A stretch of 64,000 nucleotides of DNA, taken from Raoultibacter massiliensis. Lineage in GTDB: Bacteria; Actinomycetota; Coriobacteriia; Coriobacteriales; Eggerthellaceae. The DNA lies in assembly GCF_900199545.1 (NCBI RefSeq), contig NZ_LT962671.1, positions 356,398 to 420,397 of the forward strand, written 5' to 3'. This document shows positions 53,881 through 63,457 of the stretch, piece after piece; the stretch's first letter is position 1, and the number at the start of each line of letters is the position of its first letter. Both the position numbers and the translations under genes were made by a program. The notes beneath the pieces were generated by a model, which was given only the letters and a program-made list of their open reading frames with translations, was not told where the DNA came from and did no database searches.

Positions 53881-54318
53881 TTACGTGTTTGCGCCGTCCG
53901 ATACTTCGACGAGTTTTATCCAGTATGCGATGTCCTTGCCTGCAAGCGGGTGGTTGAAGTCGAGTGTGGCGACTTGGTTTTCTATGCTGACGACCTTCAC
54001 CGGGATGGGTTCGATGTTGCGCGGGGAGGTCCATCCGATTGTCTCGCCGACGGGAAGGTTGTCGCCGTTCGGTATCTTGTAGGTGGGGACCTTCTGCACG
54101 GCGCTTTCGTTGTATTCGCCGTATGCCTCGCTGCAGGGCAGCTCGAGCGTGCGCTCTTCTCCTGGCTCCATTTCGGAGAGAGTTGCTTCGAGGGCGCGCA
54201 TGACTTGGTGCCTTCCGATTACGATCTCATGGGGTATTCCTAGGCAATCGTCGAATACGGTGCCGTCGGGGAGGCTTCCTTTGTAAAGGAAACGGATGCG
54301 TTGTCCTTCGCGAACCAT
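53881..54318 (-). CDS. FKBP-type peptidyl-prolyl isomerase, SlyD-like (145 aa)
   Basis: It starts MVREGQRIRFLYKG with an AAAGGAG site. GTVFDD, then HQVMRALEATLSEMEPGEE and FNHPLAGKDIAYWIKLVEV are the FKBP signatures, with an inserted flap domain between them as in SlyD/FkpB. It lacks the His-rich tail of SlyD. It is a cytoplasmic folding helper. It is 101 bases downstream of a 57-residue acidic protein gene, with a hairpin between them. Confidence 0.9.
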   Translation of the reverse strand: MVREGQRIRFLYKGSLPDGTVFDDCLGIPHEIVIGRHQVMRALEATLSEMEPGEERTLELPCSEAYGEYNESAVQKVPTYKIPNGDNLPVGETIGWTSPRNIEPIPVKVVSIENQVATLDFNHPLAGKDIAYWIKLVEVSDGANT

Positions 54319-54339
54319 GGTGGCTGTCTCCTTTCTGAA

Positions 54340-54366
54340 ATCGGGTCGGGGTTTCTCCGACCCGAT
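54340..54366 (-). terminator. Hairpin between the small acidic gene and the FKBP gene
   Basis: A perfect 10-bp stem ATCGGGTCGG/CCGACCCGAT. There is no T tract, so it could be an attenuator or a partial terminator. Confidence 0.45.
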
Positions 54367-54419
54367 GCGTCTGCTTTCCGCATGATTCCATGCTGCGTTT
54401 CGCAGCGAACGCCGCTGCG

Positions 54420-54593
54420 TTAGTGCCAGCGCTGGGAAGTCAGGAAGAACCCCTCGACGGGCTTTATCTCGCTGTCGTCGTCGATGAGCGCGGCGGCGTT
54501 CTCTTGGGCGTTTCCGCAAATTTCGCTCACAGGCGCCTTCGTCTCTTCGGTTTCCTTGGCTTCTTCGGCGGTCTTTTTCTCGTTGTCGACCAT
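54420..54593 (-). CDS. Small acidic hypothetical protein (57 aa)
   Basis: A strong AGAGGAGG site lies about 7 bases before ATG 54593. The protein is very rich in Glu, Asp and Ala, with a Lys/Glu-Thr N-terminal third, one Cys (in SEICGNAQEN), and an aromatic C-terminus GFFLTSQRWH. No family is recognised. A much longer frame covering the same codons runs antisense to the MFS gene and is rejected. It may be a small folding, regulatory or modified peptide; co-expression with the FKBP gene is likely. Confidence 0.6.
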   Translation of the reverse strand: MVDNEKKTAEEAKETEETKAPVSEICGNAQENAAALIDDDSEIKPVEGFFLTSQRWH

Positions 54594-54828
54594 GGCTCGT
54601 CCTCCTCTGATCTGAAATGGCAAGCGGTCTGCAGCGGATCTGCTTGAGGGCGTCATTCGAGCGGCGATCCTGCGGCAGACGGCTTCATTCGTTTGATGGT
54701 AAACGCATTCGGAAAGCATGCCTATCGTATGCGAAGTATGAGATTGCGAAGCGATATCGGCATTCTCAGTCGATATCGCGCCGGCTTTCAAGCCCTTAAG
54801 CTGAACGGGCAGGCAGGCGAAAGGGGGA

Positions 54829-56103
54829 GTGGTGAGAAAGGAAGCCGAAAGCGAACGTGGGAAAGCGGGGCACCAGAGCCCCTTTGTCGTGGGTGTCGTG
54901 CTGCTCGTCGCTGGCGTGGCGGTCGCTGTAATCCAGTACAAGGTACCGACGATTCTCACCGATCTTATGTCGATGTTTTCCATGAGCCCCGAAGTCGCTT
55001 CGTGGCTCATGTCGATATTTACGCTGATGAGCATTTTCGTGGCTCTCCCCTCGGGCGTGCTCGCACAGCGCTTCGGGGCGAAATCCATGATGATCGTCGC
55101 CCTGGGCATTGCCGTTGCCGGGTCTCTCATCGGGTTTTCGGCGGGCACGAGCGCCGTGCTCATCGCGTCGCGCGCCGTTGAGGGGGTCGCGCTGACCGTT
55201 CTGACGACATGCGGACCTATCGTGGTGCAAACGTGCGTTCGGCGGGACAGGGTCGGTACGGCGATGGGTATTTGGGGTATCTGGGGGTGTCTTGGCTCGA
55301 CGATCGCTGCCGTTATGACGCCGACGGTGTTCGAGTCTTTCGGGCTTGGCGGCACATGGATTCTGTTCGCCGGCTTCGCTGCTTTCGCGGCGGTGCTTGT
55401 AGCGGTGTTCGTGCGCATGCCTCGCATCCAGGCTTTCGGTCGTGAGGACTCGGGTCGGTCCGTTGCGCCTTTTCGCAAGGATGCAGCCCTTTCCGACGCG
55501 CAGCGCGCCGAGGCGCCCCCCGGCGCTTCGAAGCCCCGCTATCGCGAGCTGTTTACGCGCGACATAGCGCTGCTCTTCGCGGGCCTCGCCTCGTTCAACA
55601 TATGCCTTCTCGCCATCCTTGCTTTCGTGCCCACGATTCTCCAGATGCAGGGGTTCGATCCCACGGTGTCGGGTTTTATCAGTACGGCTCCGATGCTCCT
55701 TTCGGTGGTGTCCTCGCCGCTGCTCGGGGCGGTTTCCGATAGGCTGGGGCGTAGCAAGCCGCTGCTTGTGGCGTCCATGCTCGTCATGGGTCCTTGCACT
55801 TTTGCTCTTTACGTTGATACCGGTGTGCTCATGTGGTGCGCGGTCGCGCTCATGGGGTTTGTTGGCATGGGCAGCGTGGGCCTGTTTCTTTCGGCGTATG
55901 CAAAGATATTGCCTCGACCTGAGTTGGCTTCGATTGGCATGGGGGTGCTTGTGCTTGTGCAGGGCGTCGGTCAGTTTCTCGGCACGTTTCTTGTACAGGC
56001 GCTCCTCGGCCCCTCTTTGACCGAATGGACATTTGCAGGAGGGGTTCTCATGGTTTTGGGATTTGCTGGTTCGTTTGCTCTGTTCCTGTGCCGGATACGC
56101 TAG
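54829..56103 (+). CDS. MFS transporter (424 aa)
   Basis: About 12 hydrophobic segments; GVLAQRFGAKSMM after helix 2 and GAVSDRLGRSKPLL after helix 8 are the duplicated major-facilitator signatures. The start is unclear: tandem GTG codons at 54829 and 54832 follow a GGGGGA stretch. The membrane LuxR gene lies 331 bases downstream. It resembles drug/aromatic-compound carriers more than the OFA group. The cargo is unknown. Confidence 0.88.
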   Translation: MVRKEAESERGKAGHQSPFVVGVVLLVAGVAVAVIQYKVPTILTDLMSMFSMSPEVASWLMSIFTLMSIFVALPSGVLAQRFGAKSMMIVALGIAVAGSLIGFSAGTSAVLIASRAVEGVALTVLTTCGPIVVQTCVRRDRVGTAMGIWGIWGCLGSTIAAVMTPTVFESFGLGGTWILFAGFAAFAAVLVAVFVRMPRIQAFGREDSGRSVAPFRKDAALSDAQRAEAPPGASKPRYRELFTRDIALLFAGLASFNICLLAILAFVPTILQMQGFDPTVSGFISTAPMLLSVVSSPLLGAVSDRLGRSKPLLVASMLVMGPCTFALYVDTGVLMWCAVALMGFVGMGSVGLFLSAYAKILPRPELASIGMGVLVLVQGVGQFLGTFLVQALLGPSLTEWTFAGGVLMVLGFAGSFALFLCRIR

Positions 56104-56434
56104 ACGTCCTGCGACCTTTCGATGCGTGGCGAGCATGCCGTTGCCCACCTCGTAAACGCGGTTCGATATATTCGGCGACGGATGTTTTCATACTTCACGT
56201 ATGATGGTTTTTCCTGAGCTGGGATAGTACGGTTGCAGCAATGCCCTTGCAATTCGGGGTTCATCTGCGAGCTCGTATGCACGGTCGGGTTGATGGGGAC
56301 AGACGAGGTTGACGGCGTGGCGGCGGGTCGGTTCTTTCATTGGATTCCGATTTGGGTCTTCGCCGAATCAGGCATATGCGACGGTTGCTTTCAGCCGACA
56401 AGCAACTGTCGTCCGTACATGAAGGGGGTCATGT
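56104..56434. other. Intergenic region (331 bp) upstream of the membrane LuxR gene
   Basis: It includes a small perfect inverted repeat TCATAC/GTATGA at 56188-56204, similar to the CATAC/GTATG halves at 23251-23280. No gene is seen. Confidence 0.5.
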
Positions 56435-57943
56435 ATGAGGGTATCCTCTCTCGACGATGAGTTTACCGAAATTCAAGAAAGCCAGATCGGCGCAACGGAG
56501 AAAGACTTTGAAGCGGTGCTGCTCGATGGGTGCTTGGGCTTTGGACTCTCGATAGGCAACGCCGTTCTCATTTTGCTTATGGCAATCGGTCATAGCTCCG
56601 ATGCGGGGGCAGGCAGCTTGATCGCCGTCTGCACGGCGTTGGTTGCGGCGATAACGTTGCGGGTTGGTCAATTCCTCACCGATCGGCTTCAAACCATTGC
56701 GGGGAAAAATGTAATCGTCTACGGCCAGGCGGCCAGCTTTACCGGAGCGCTTCTGCTTATCTGTTTCGGCATTGATGTTGCAGCAGCTGCCCTTGCGGGC
56801 GTGGGTCTTGTGGCAACGGCGTTTCTCTATGGTAGGTTCCTGGCAGGCCTCGCGCGCAAGGCCCTTGCACTTGTGTTCGACGTCGTGTTCATGTATGCGG
56901 GCATCATGCTTCTTGTGCTTTCCCAGCTCGCTTTCTGGTTCTCGTTCGCAGCGGTTGCCGTGGCGGTTGTCTTGTCGGTTACGATCTCTCTGCTCTACTC
57001 CCGCAAACGCTATCAGCTCGATGATTTGGTGAGTGCTCGGGAATCGAAGCGCCGCAGTATAAAGGTGAAAGGGAACAACCATACGCTGCTGCTGCTCGGC
57101 TTTATGTTCAGCGCGGCGCTCATGGTCTTCTTCGTGGGCTTTGCTGTCGAAATCGCTATGCTCGCAATCGGCGCGGCGGTTGGACTTGCGGGAATACTAT
57201 CGCTGCTGCTCGGTCAAATGGACGAGCGCATGTACAAGGAGACGATGAAGAAGAGCGTCGCGTTTACGGGTGCGCTTTTCCTTCTTCCGGTACCTCTTTT
57301 GCCCGATATTGGCAAGCTTGCCGTTCTGTCAGTTTACGTATGCGTTATCAGTCTCAACATTATTGTGCTGGTCAATGCTGTAGTGGAGACGTCTCGTTTC
57401 GACATGATCTCGCCGATCTGGCTTTTCGGTCAAGAGGGATCGGTATTTTTCACCGGCATCTTTTTGGGTGGCGCGCTGTTCAGCGTGGGCAGCCTTCATT
57501 TTGGGGACGTGCAGGGCGCATGGTATGCAACTTGCATCGTCGCGGTTGTTGTTGCGGCGTGGATGCAGATTCGCGTTAACTATCAGATATACCCGTTCGA
57601 ACCCGTCATCGAAACGAAGCTCGATGAAGAAACGCGGGCGAATATCGAGCATGACGGCCAGAGAAAAACACTATGGCAGCAGAAGCGCCAGCTTGCCTGT
57701 GAGCGATATGGTTTATCTCCAAGAGAACGAGAGATACTGCAGATACTGCTCAAAGGCAGGGATGCCAAGTACATCATGGACACCTTCTACATATCGCAGT
57801 CGACGGCCAAGACCCATATATACAATATATACCGTAAATTCGGAATCCACTCGAGGCAGGAACTGCTCGATTTCATCGAGGGCATGGAGCTTCCCGAAGG
57901 CTTCGGCTGCAACGAAGAGGGAGATGCGGCGGATTCAGATTAA
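56435..57943 (+). CDS. Membrane-embedded LuxR-type regulator (502 aa)
   Basis: Residues about 35-395 form a polytopic membrane domain of roughly 11-12 hydrophobic segments. After a soluble linker, residues about 425-485 are a LuxR/GerE helix-turn-helix (LSPREREILQILLKGRDAKYIMDT...STAKTHIYNIYRKFGIHS). This MFS-like sensor plus DNA-binding layout is common in Eggerthellaceae, where such proteins are thought to sense small molecules at the membrane. GAAGGGGG lies 6 bases before the ATG. It probably controls the 58164 carrier and/or the 59971 molybdoenzyme. Confidence 0.92.
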   Translation: MRVSSLDDEFTEIQESQIGATEKDFEAVLLDGCLGFGLSIGNAVLILLMAIGHSSDAGAGSLIAVCTALVAAITLRVGQFLTDRLQTIAGKNVIVYGQAASFTGALLLICFGIDVAAAALAGVGLVATAFLYGRFLAGLARKALALVFDVVFMYAGIMLLVLSQLAFWFSFAAVAVAVVLSVTISLLYSRKRYQLDDLVSARESKRRSIKVKGNNHTLLLLGFMFSAALMVFFVGFAVEIAMLAIGAAVGLAGILSLLLGQMDERMYKETMKKSVAFTGALFLLPVPLLPDIGKLAVLSVYVCVISLNIIVLVNAVVETSRFDMISPIWLFGQEGSVFFTGIFLGGALFSVGSLHFGDVQGAWYATCIVAVVVAAWMQIRVNYQIYPFEPVIETKLDEETRANIEHDGQRKTLWQQKRQLACERYGLSPREREILQILLKGRDAKYIMDTFYISQSTAKTHIYNIYRKFGIHSRQELLDFIEGMELPEGFGCNEEGDAADSD

Positions 57944-58163
57944 AGATGTTTTCGTCCTCGTACGCGAAGGATGAGGAAGCGAAAAAGCATCTCATCCTAT
58001 CTTCGAAGTAGTTTTTCCTCATTTGCGACCAATTCCCGATGTGTCCTTCGCCGCGGAATAATCGTTTTGCGCTTCGGATTGTGCGGTTCGATGCGCGAAA
58101 CCTCGTTATGCGGGGCCATAACGCGAGGGGAAGCATAGCGATCATTCGTTAAGGAGGACTCTT

Positions 58164-59375
58164 ATGGCAGTAAAAACCAAGAGTACGGCTTCTAGCTATG
58201 GGTGGGTCATTCTAGCCGTTACGTTTCTTGCAGGCTTCACCGCGCCGGCCAATATGGCGAAAGTTACCGCGCTCGCGCCGGTCGTCATGGCGACGTTCGG
58301 GTTCGGTCCCGACACGCTCGGCTGGGTCATCGCGCTGTTCTACGTGCTCGGTTTCATTATGGCGTTTCCAACAGCGGGACTTATCAACCGACTGGGCATC
58401 CGCAACGTCGTTCTGATTGCAATCGGCTGCGCTGCAGTCGGGTCTGTTATCGGTGCCATGACGACCGACGTGACCGTTTTTATGATCAGCCGTTTCTTTG
58501 AAGGTGCGGGTATGGGCGTTATGGGGGTGGCGGGCGCTTCCGCCATTGCTCCGTGGTTCGCTCCTGAAAAACGCGGGTTTCCGCTTGGCATTTGGGCGAT
58601 GTGGGTTGCTCTTGCCATGTGCATCTGTCCGATCCTGTACGGCTGGGTGGTCGACGCGCTTGCTATGCCGTGGCAGACGGTATGGTGGGGAACGTTTGTG
58701 TTCGACATCATTGTGGGGGTTATCTTCGTCGTCTTCTACCGCGAGCCTGAACGGCCGTTTGTATCCGACGAGGAAAAGGCAGCGGGAGCTGGCAAGGCAA
58801 GCTTCAAAAGAGCACTGAAGAATCCGATGCTGTGGGCGCTCGGCTTGATTTTCTTCTTCGATGAGGCGGCGTTTATGGCGATCAACGGCTTCCTGACTAC
58901 GTATTTGACCGAAGAGCTTTCAACTACGCTTGTTTTCGCGACGGGGATCGCCTCAGCCTTCGGTGTTGCGGGTGCAATTTGCGCCCCTCTATGCGGAAAG
59001 ATTTCCGACTGGTTGAAAACTCGTAAATGGGTTTTGCTGTTCGCTCTCGTCGGTGGTACGGCGTATACCGCTGTTGTGTTCACAACCCAGGATCCGAATC
59101 TGTACTGGGGAATCATGATCCTCGCTGGTATAGCGGGAGGATTCGTTCCCTCGATCATCTGGGCGGCGACTCCCGATACGGTGGAGCCCGACGATGTTCC
59201 CGTGGCGAATGGTCTGGTGGCCACCACTCAGAACCTCGGTATGTTCGTGGGTGCCATATTCATGGGCAACGCTATTGCAGCCTTCGGCTGGTCGACGGCT
59301 TCGTTTGCCGTCCTCGTTCCTTGTTATGTAATCTGCATCGTGATCTTCTTCATTGGACTGCGCAAGCTGCGCTAA
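58164..59375 (+). CDS. MFS transporter (403 aa)
   Basis: A normal-length carrier with about 12 helices, AAGGAGG before the ATG, a GLINRLGIRNVVLIA signature after helix 2 and GKISDWLKTRKW after helix 8. It sits between the membrane LuxR gene and a molybdoenzyme, so it may carry that enzyme's substrate or product. A strong terminator follows directly. Confidence 0.91.
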   Translation: MAVKTKSTASSYGWVILAVTFLAGFTAPANMAKVTALAPVVMATFGFGPDTLGWVIALFYVLGFIMAFPTAGLINRLGIRNVVLIAIGCAAVGSVIGAMTTDVTVFMISRFFEGAGMGVMGVAGASAIAPWFAPEKRGFPLGIWAMWVALAMCICPILYGWVVDALAMPWQTVWWGTFVFDIIVGVIFVVFYREPERPFVSDEEKAAGAGKASFKRALKNPMLWALGLIFFFDEAAFMAINGFLTTYLTEELSTTLVFATGIASAFGVAGAICAPLCGKISDWLKTRKWVLLFALVGGTAYTAVVFTTQDPNLYWGIMILAGIAGGFVPSIIWAATPDTVEPDDVPVANGLVATTQNLGMFVGAIFMGNAIAAFGWSTASFAVLVPCYVICIVIFFIGLRKLR

Positions 59376-59400
59376 ACGTGCTGAGATGCTTTCGGGTTCG

Positions 59401-59432
59401 AAAGGCGGCTCTTCGGGGCCGCCTTTTCTTTT
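59401..59432 (+). terminator. Intrinsic terminator after the MFS gene
   Basis: AAAGGCGGC pairs with GCCGCCTTT across an 8-base loop, followed by TCTTTT. Confidence 0.88.
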
Positions 59433-59970
59433 CCGGTTGTCCGCCTTCATGGAAAACCGAGCAAATCAATGAGCCCATAAGTAGCTGAACAGGTAAAACG
59501 CTCTCGTAAATACGTTATTCGAACACGAAGTATGAGGTTCTCGACTGCCGATTTGTTGATTTCGCTATTTGCGTACGATACCCAGTCGTCTCTTTGCGGA
59601 CTAGATTGCCATCAAGGTTATGCTTCCCGGTTATTGCACGGCAACGCAAGCTCCGCAAAGAGCTATGCGGGGCAACCGCACAGCCCATCGCACAGGTGCG
59701 TCCGCAGCGCGGGCTTAGCCGGGCGGTGCGAAAACAACGTTTTGAAAGGAGCTGATGCAAACGATCGCCGGGTCGTTGCCTTCGGGGACAAACGGCTGCT
59801 GCCCTGAGTGCCGTTTCGTTCGCAGCGTGTTCGTGCTGCGGCCCCTGGGCTTTCGACCGAACAGAGCGCCGCTTGTTTCAATATGACGGCGTGCAGGCTT
59901 TGTCGCTGCAGAAGGGCCTTGGCCCGTGCGGCGGGAAAGAAGCAGAGAAGACGAGCAGGGAGGAGAGCTT
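59433..59970. other. Leader region upstream of the molybdoenzyme; possible small ORF
   Basis: No gene is certain. A 43-residue frame at 59755-59886 has a GAAAGGAG site and contains GTNGCCPECRFV, which recalls half of the zinc-ribbon of the Cys-rich family but lacks the second half. It may be a decayed member or chance. The promoter of the 59971 gene must lie here but was not located. Confidence 0.4.
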
Positions 59971-62301
59971 ATGAAGATATTCAAAGGGCAAGGAACCGCC
60001 GACCTTGGTAAGCCGTGGCGATTCGAAGAGGACGGGCTTACGGTGACCCGTGGATGCGCGTGGTCGCCTCCAGGGTGTCATCCAACAGGATGCGGCATTA
60101 AAACGTACGTCAACGATTCGGGCGAACTGGTGAAAATCGAGGGCGACGAAAACCATCCCATCACAAACGGGCGGCTGTGCGTACGCTGTCTAACCATACG
60201 CGACTACGTGTACAATCCCGACCGCATCCGTTATCCCATGAAGCGTGCCCGCGAGGATCGCGGCAAAAACAAGTGGGAACGCATCACTTGGGACGAGGCG
60301 TATGACCTAATCGCCGAGAAGGTAAAGTATTACAAGGAGACCTACGGAGCCGAATCGATACTGCTTATGGGCGGAACGGGCCGGGAGGGCGGTCCGATGC
60401 TTCCCGCGTACGCCCATGCATGTATCGGCACGCCGAACGCTTGCTATACGCAGTCGGGATATTCATGCTACATTCCGCGTGTCGCCGGAACCACCTACGT
60501 GCTCGGCGCCACGTATCCTGAGATGGACTACGCAGGCGGTCTGCACGGGCGCTATGACGATCCGGCGTTCGAGCTGCCTGAACTCATCGTGTTCTGGGGT
60601 AAAGAGCCGCTTCCGTCTAATGGCGATGGTTTGTTCGGGCATGCGGCCATCGATATGATGCGCCGCGGAGCGAAGCTTATGAGCATCGATCCGCGTGTTA
60701 ATTGGGTGTCGACGCGTGCCGATTGGCACCTGCGTTTGCGCCCAGGTACCGATACCGCTCTTGGCATGGCGATGCTAAACGTGATCATCTCCGAAGATCT
60801 CTACGACCATGATTTCGTTTCGAAGTGGTGCTACGGATTCGAACAGCTTGCCGAGCGTGTGCAGGATATGCCAGTCGAGAAAGCTGCCGAGATATGCGAT
60901 CTCGATCCTGACCTCATTCGCGAGGCGGCGCGTGTGTACGCGAAGGCAAAGCCTGCGCAGATAGCGTGGGGCCTTGCTATCGACCAGAAGTCAAACGGCG
61001 TGCAAGCGGGCCATTGCGTACTCGCGCTCGAAGCGATAACCGGTAACATCGATATCCCTGGCGGGCAGCTTATCGGCGATGTGAACGACGGCCTCGAGCT
61101 TGGTTTCGGATGGAACAACCTAGGTCCTGAGCTGCAGAGTAAAATCATGGGCATCAAGGAGTATCCGGCGTATGTGGGGCTTGTGCTCAACGCCCAGTGC
61201 GACATGGTGCTCGACGCCCTTGAGACGGGCGAGCCCTACGCGTTCAAGATGGGCGGGTTCGAGGATACGAATTTCTTGGCGGGCACATGTGCGGCGCAGC
61301 CGAAGCGTTGGCACGATGCAATGGTCGAGAACCTCGAATGGTGTTTTGGCATTGACGTGTGGATGACTCCGACGATTCAAGCGTGTTGCGAGGTCTTTCT
61401 GCCGCTTTCTTCTACCGTGGAGCACGATACGGTGGTTTACACGCACTACGGCGCTTCCCCGATCATGGCGGGCGCAGTGAACAAATCGATTACGGTAGGC
61501 GACTGTAAGGGCGATTGCGAGATCATGTACGAACTCGGCAAGCGCTGCATGCCCGTTAATTTTGAAAAGTACGCCGATTACTATGACTTCTTGGCTGATT
61601 ACCGTTTGGGGTACAAGCAGACGTTCGAAGAGCTTCGCGAAGAGGTCGTGCATCAGAAGATTGAAACGTTGTCGTATCGGAAATACGAGACGGGGAATCT
61701 CCGTCCCGACGGTCAGCCCGGCTTCAACACTCCGACGGGACGCGTCGAGCTGTATTCGACAATGTTTCGCCAGTTCGGCGAAGACCCATTGCCGTATTAC
61801 GAGGAACCGCAGCTGAGTCCTGTTTCGACGCCTGATCTTGCCGAGCGGTTCCCGCTTGTGCTTACGACCGGCGCGCGTACCTATTGCTACTTCCATTCGG
61901 AGGGAAAGCAGATTCCGTATCTGCGCGAGATGAATCCCGATCCGCTGATTGAGATCAATCCATCCGACGCCTTGAAGTACGGGGTTACTGACGGGCAATG
62001 GGTCGAAGTCGAAAATCCCTTTGGCAAGGTCGTTCTTAAGGCGAAGGTGTCTCAGATTGTAAAGCCGGGCGTCGTTCATGCCCAGCATGGGTTCTGGTTT
62101 CCGGAAAAAGATGCCGAAGAGCCGAGCTTGTATGAAGTGTGGCGCTCGAACATCAACGAGCTTGTACCGCATAAATACATCGGCAAGCTCGGGTTCGGTT
62201 CTCCGTTCAAGTGCCTTCTGTGCAGCGTGAAGCCGGTAAGCGAGAGCTATGACACCGACATGATGGAAGTTTGGGATCGATTCGGAAAGTTGGTGGTTTA
62301 A
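59971..62301 (+). CDS. Molybdopterin oxidoreductase, DMSO reductase family, catalytic subunit (776 aa)
   Basis: GGGAGGAG lies 5 bases before ATG 59971, which was preferred over an upstream GTG. It has no Tat signal. The cluster site is C36-x4-C41 and C70-x2-C73, with an extra C29. A GGTGREGGP loop and GTPNACYTQSGYSCYIPR follow, with the last Cys the likely Mo ligand. The C-terminal domain has YFHSEGKQ and HGFWFPE variants of the usual motifs. It is a close relative of the 6116-8680 enzyme but lacks that enzyme's acidic insertion. The stop abuts its 4Fe-4S partner. The substrate is unknown. Confidence 0.94.
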   Translation: MKIFKGQGTADLGKPWRFEEDGLTVTRGCAWSPPGCHPTGCGIKTYVNDSGELVKIEGDENHPITNGRLCVRCLTIRDYVYNPDRIRYPMKRAREDRGKNKWERITWDEAYDLIAEKVKYYKETYGAESILLMGGTGREGGPMLPAYAHACIGTPNACYTQSGYSCYIPRVAGTTYVLGATYPEMDYAGGLHGRYDDPAFELPELIVFWGKEPLPSNGDGLFGHAAIDMMRRGAKLMSIDPRVNWVSTRADWHLRLRPGTDTALGMAMLNVIISEDLYDHDFVSKWCYGFEQLAERVQDMPVEKAAEICDLDPDLIREAARVYAKAKPAQIAWGLAIDQKSNGVQAGHCVLALEAITGNIDIPGGQLIGDVNDGLELGFGWNNLGPELQSKIMGIKEYPAYVGLVLNAQCDMVLDALETGEPYAFKMGGFEDTNFLAGTCAAQPKRWHDAMVENLEWCFGIDVWMTPTIQACCEVFLPLSSTVEHDTVVYTHYGASPIMAGAVNKSITVGDCKGDCEIMYELGKRCMPVNFEKYADYYDFLADYRLGYKQTFEELREEVVHQKIETLSYRKYETGNLRPDGQPGFNTPTGRVELYSTMFRQFGEDPLPYYEEPQLSPVSTPDLAERFPLVLTTGARTYCYFHSEGKQIPYLREMNPDPLIEINPSDALKYGVTDGQWVEVENPFGKVVLKAKVSQIVKPGVVHAQHGFWFPEKDAEEPSLYEVWRSNINELVPHKYIGKLGFGSPFKCLLCSVKPVSESYDTDMMEVWDRFGKLVV

Positions 62302-62649
62302 ATGACGGCGTATGGCTTGCTCATCGACTACGAGTACTGCACAGGCTGCCAATCCTGCGAAGTAGCGTGCAAAGAAGAGCATGGAATACCCGTTGGACAA
62401 TGGGGCATCCATCTGCTTGACGACGGCCCGTGGGAATGCTCGGACGGCAAGTTCAATTGGAACAAAATTCCTACGCCAACCCGTTTGTGCGATCTGTGCG
62501 CCGAGCGCACGGCGAAAGGGAAACAACCGAGCTGCGTACACCACTGCCTTGCGGGCGTCATGCAGTACGGAACGGTCGAGAGCCTTGCGAAGGAGCTCGA
62601 CGAGAAGCCGAACCAGGTGTTGTTCGTGCCTAAGCCGTATCAATACTGA
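62302..62649 (+). CDS. Short 4Fe-4S dicluster electron-transfer subunit (115 aa)
   Basis: It starts directly after the molybdoenzyme stop. It has CTGCQSCEVAC near residue 13 and C-x2-C-x10-C-x3-C near residues 64-82. It is very similar to 8683-9036. It is probably the electron donor of the enzyme at 59971. A TorD-type chaperone gene follows 73 bases later. Confidence 0.93.
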   Translation: MTAYGLLIDYEYCTGCQSCEVACKEEHGIPVGQWGIHLLDDGPWECSDGKFNWNKIPTPTRLCDLCAERTAKGKQPSCVHHCLAGVMQYGTVESLAKELDEKPNQVLFVPKPYQY

Positions 62650-62722
62650 ACGGTTTGATTGAGCGACGTTTGGGCCGAGGTCGACGCAAGCCGACCTCGG
62701 CAGGTGAGCCGAAGGAGGCGCG

Positions 62723-63457
62723 ATGAGCGAATTCGAAACAACGGGAGCCGCCCGCATTGGGGCTGCCGAAGACCGCTTCGAAAACTATGCGATGCTTTCA
62801 CGTTTGTTCCGATCCGAACTCGATGCCTCCTTACTGAGGGTCCTTGTCGAAAGCCCGGTTATCGAGCCGATGGAAAACGCCCATTTCAACGAGGGATACC
62901 AACTTATCAGGGGGTTTCTCGACGGAGTCGACGACGTCGATCGGAATAGATCAGTGCTTGCCATCGATTACTGTCTTGCTTTTCTGGGCTATGGATCGAA
63001 TCCAGAGCGCGATGACGAGAGCACCGGCATGCTTGCGGCGTATCCGTACGAGTCGGTATACGTTTCGGGGAGCAAGACGCTTGCCGGGGGCGCTTCGGCG
63101 AGCGTTGCCGCCGAGTACCGCTGCTCGGGCTTTATGCCGATGCGCGAAAGAATCGTCGCTGACGACCATATCGCCTGCGAGCTCGAGTACCTGCAGCACC
63201 TCGTTGGCAAAGAGCTTTCAGCCCTTGAGGCGAAAGAGGAAGCTACGGTACTCGATCTGCGTAAACGCGAGCTCGAGTTCATCGAATCGCATCCGCTTGC
63301 GTGGATCGGGGCCTTCGAATCGGCGGTCATGAGCTTTGCCGAGACCGATTTCTATCCGGGACTCGTTCGCATGACGCGCGGTTGGTTGGAAATGGAAGTG
63401 CAGGAGCTCGGCGGAGCAGCGAAGGCAGGAGGAGACGATGAGCGGGCTTGGACCTGA
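62723..63457 (+). CDS. TorD/DmsD-family molybdoenzyme chaperone (244 aa)
   Basis: An all-helical protein with the family pattern: RFENYAMLSRLF near the start, AIDYCLAFLGYG, PYESVYVSGSKTL (the PYESVY motif typical of TorD relatives), DDHIACELEYLQHL, and LAWIGAFESAV near the end. These chaperones bind apo-molybdoenzymes during cofactor insertion. GAAGGAGG lies before the ATG. It is the only such chaperone in the window despite eight molybdoenzymes, and may serve the flanking 59971 and 63831 enzymes. Confidence 0.9.
   Translation: MSEFETTGAARIGAAEDRFENYAMLSRLFRSELDASLLRVLVESPVIEPMENAHFNEGYQLIRGFLDGVDDVDRNRSVLAIDYCLAFLGYGSNPERDDESTGMLAAYPYESVYVSGSKTLAGGASASVAAEYRCSGFMPMRERIVADDHIACELEYLQHLVGKELSALEAKEEATVLDLRKRELEFIESHPLAWIGAFESAVMSFAETDFYPGLVRMTRGWLEMEVQELGGAAKAGGDDERAWT

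Noticed and set aside
59755..59886. A 43-codon frame with GCCPEC and a GAAAGGAG site ahead of the 59971 operon
   Set aside because: Only one half of a metal site is present and the rest is unlike the Cys-rich family; it could be a decayed member but is not supported enough for a gene call.
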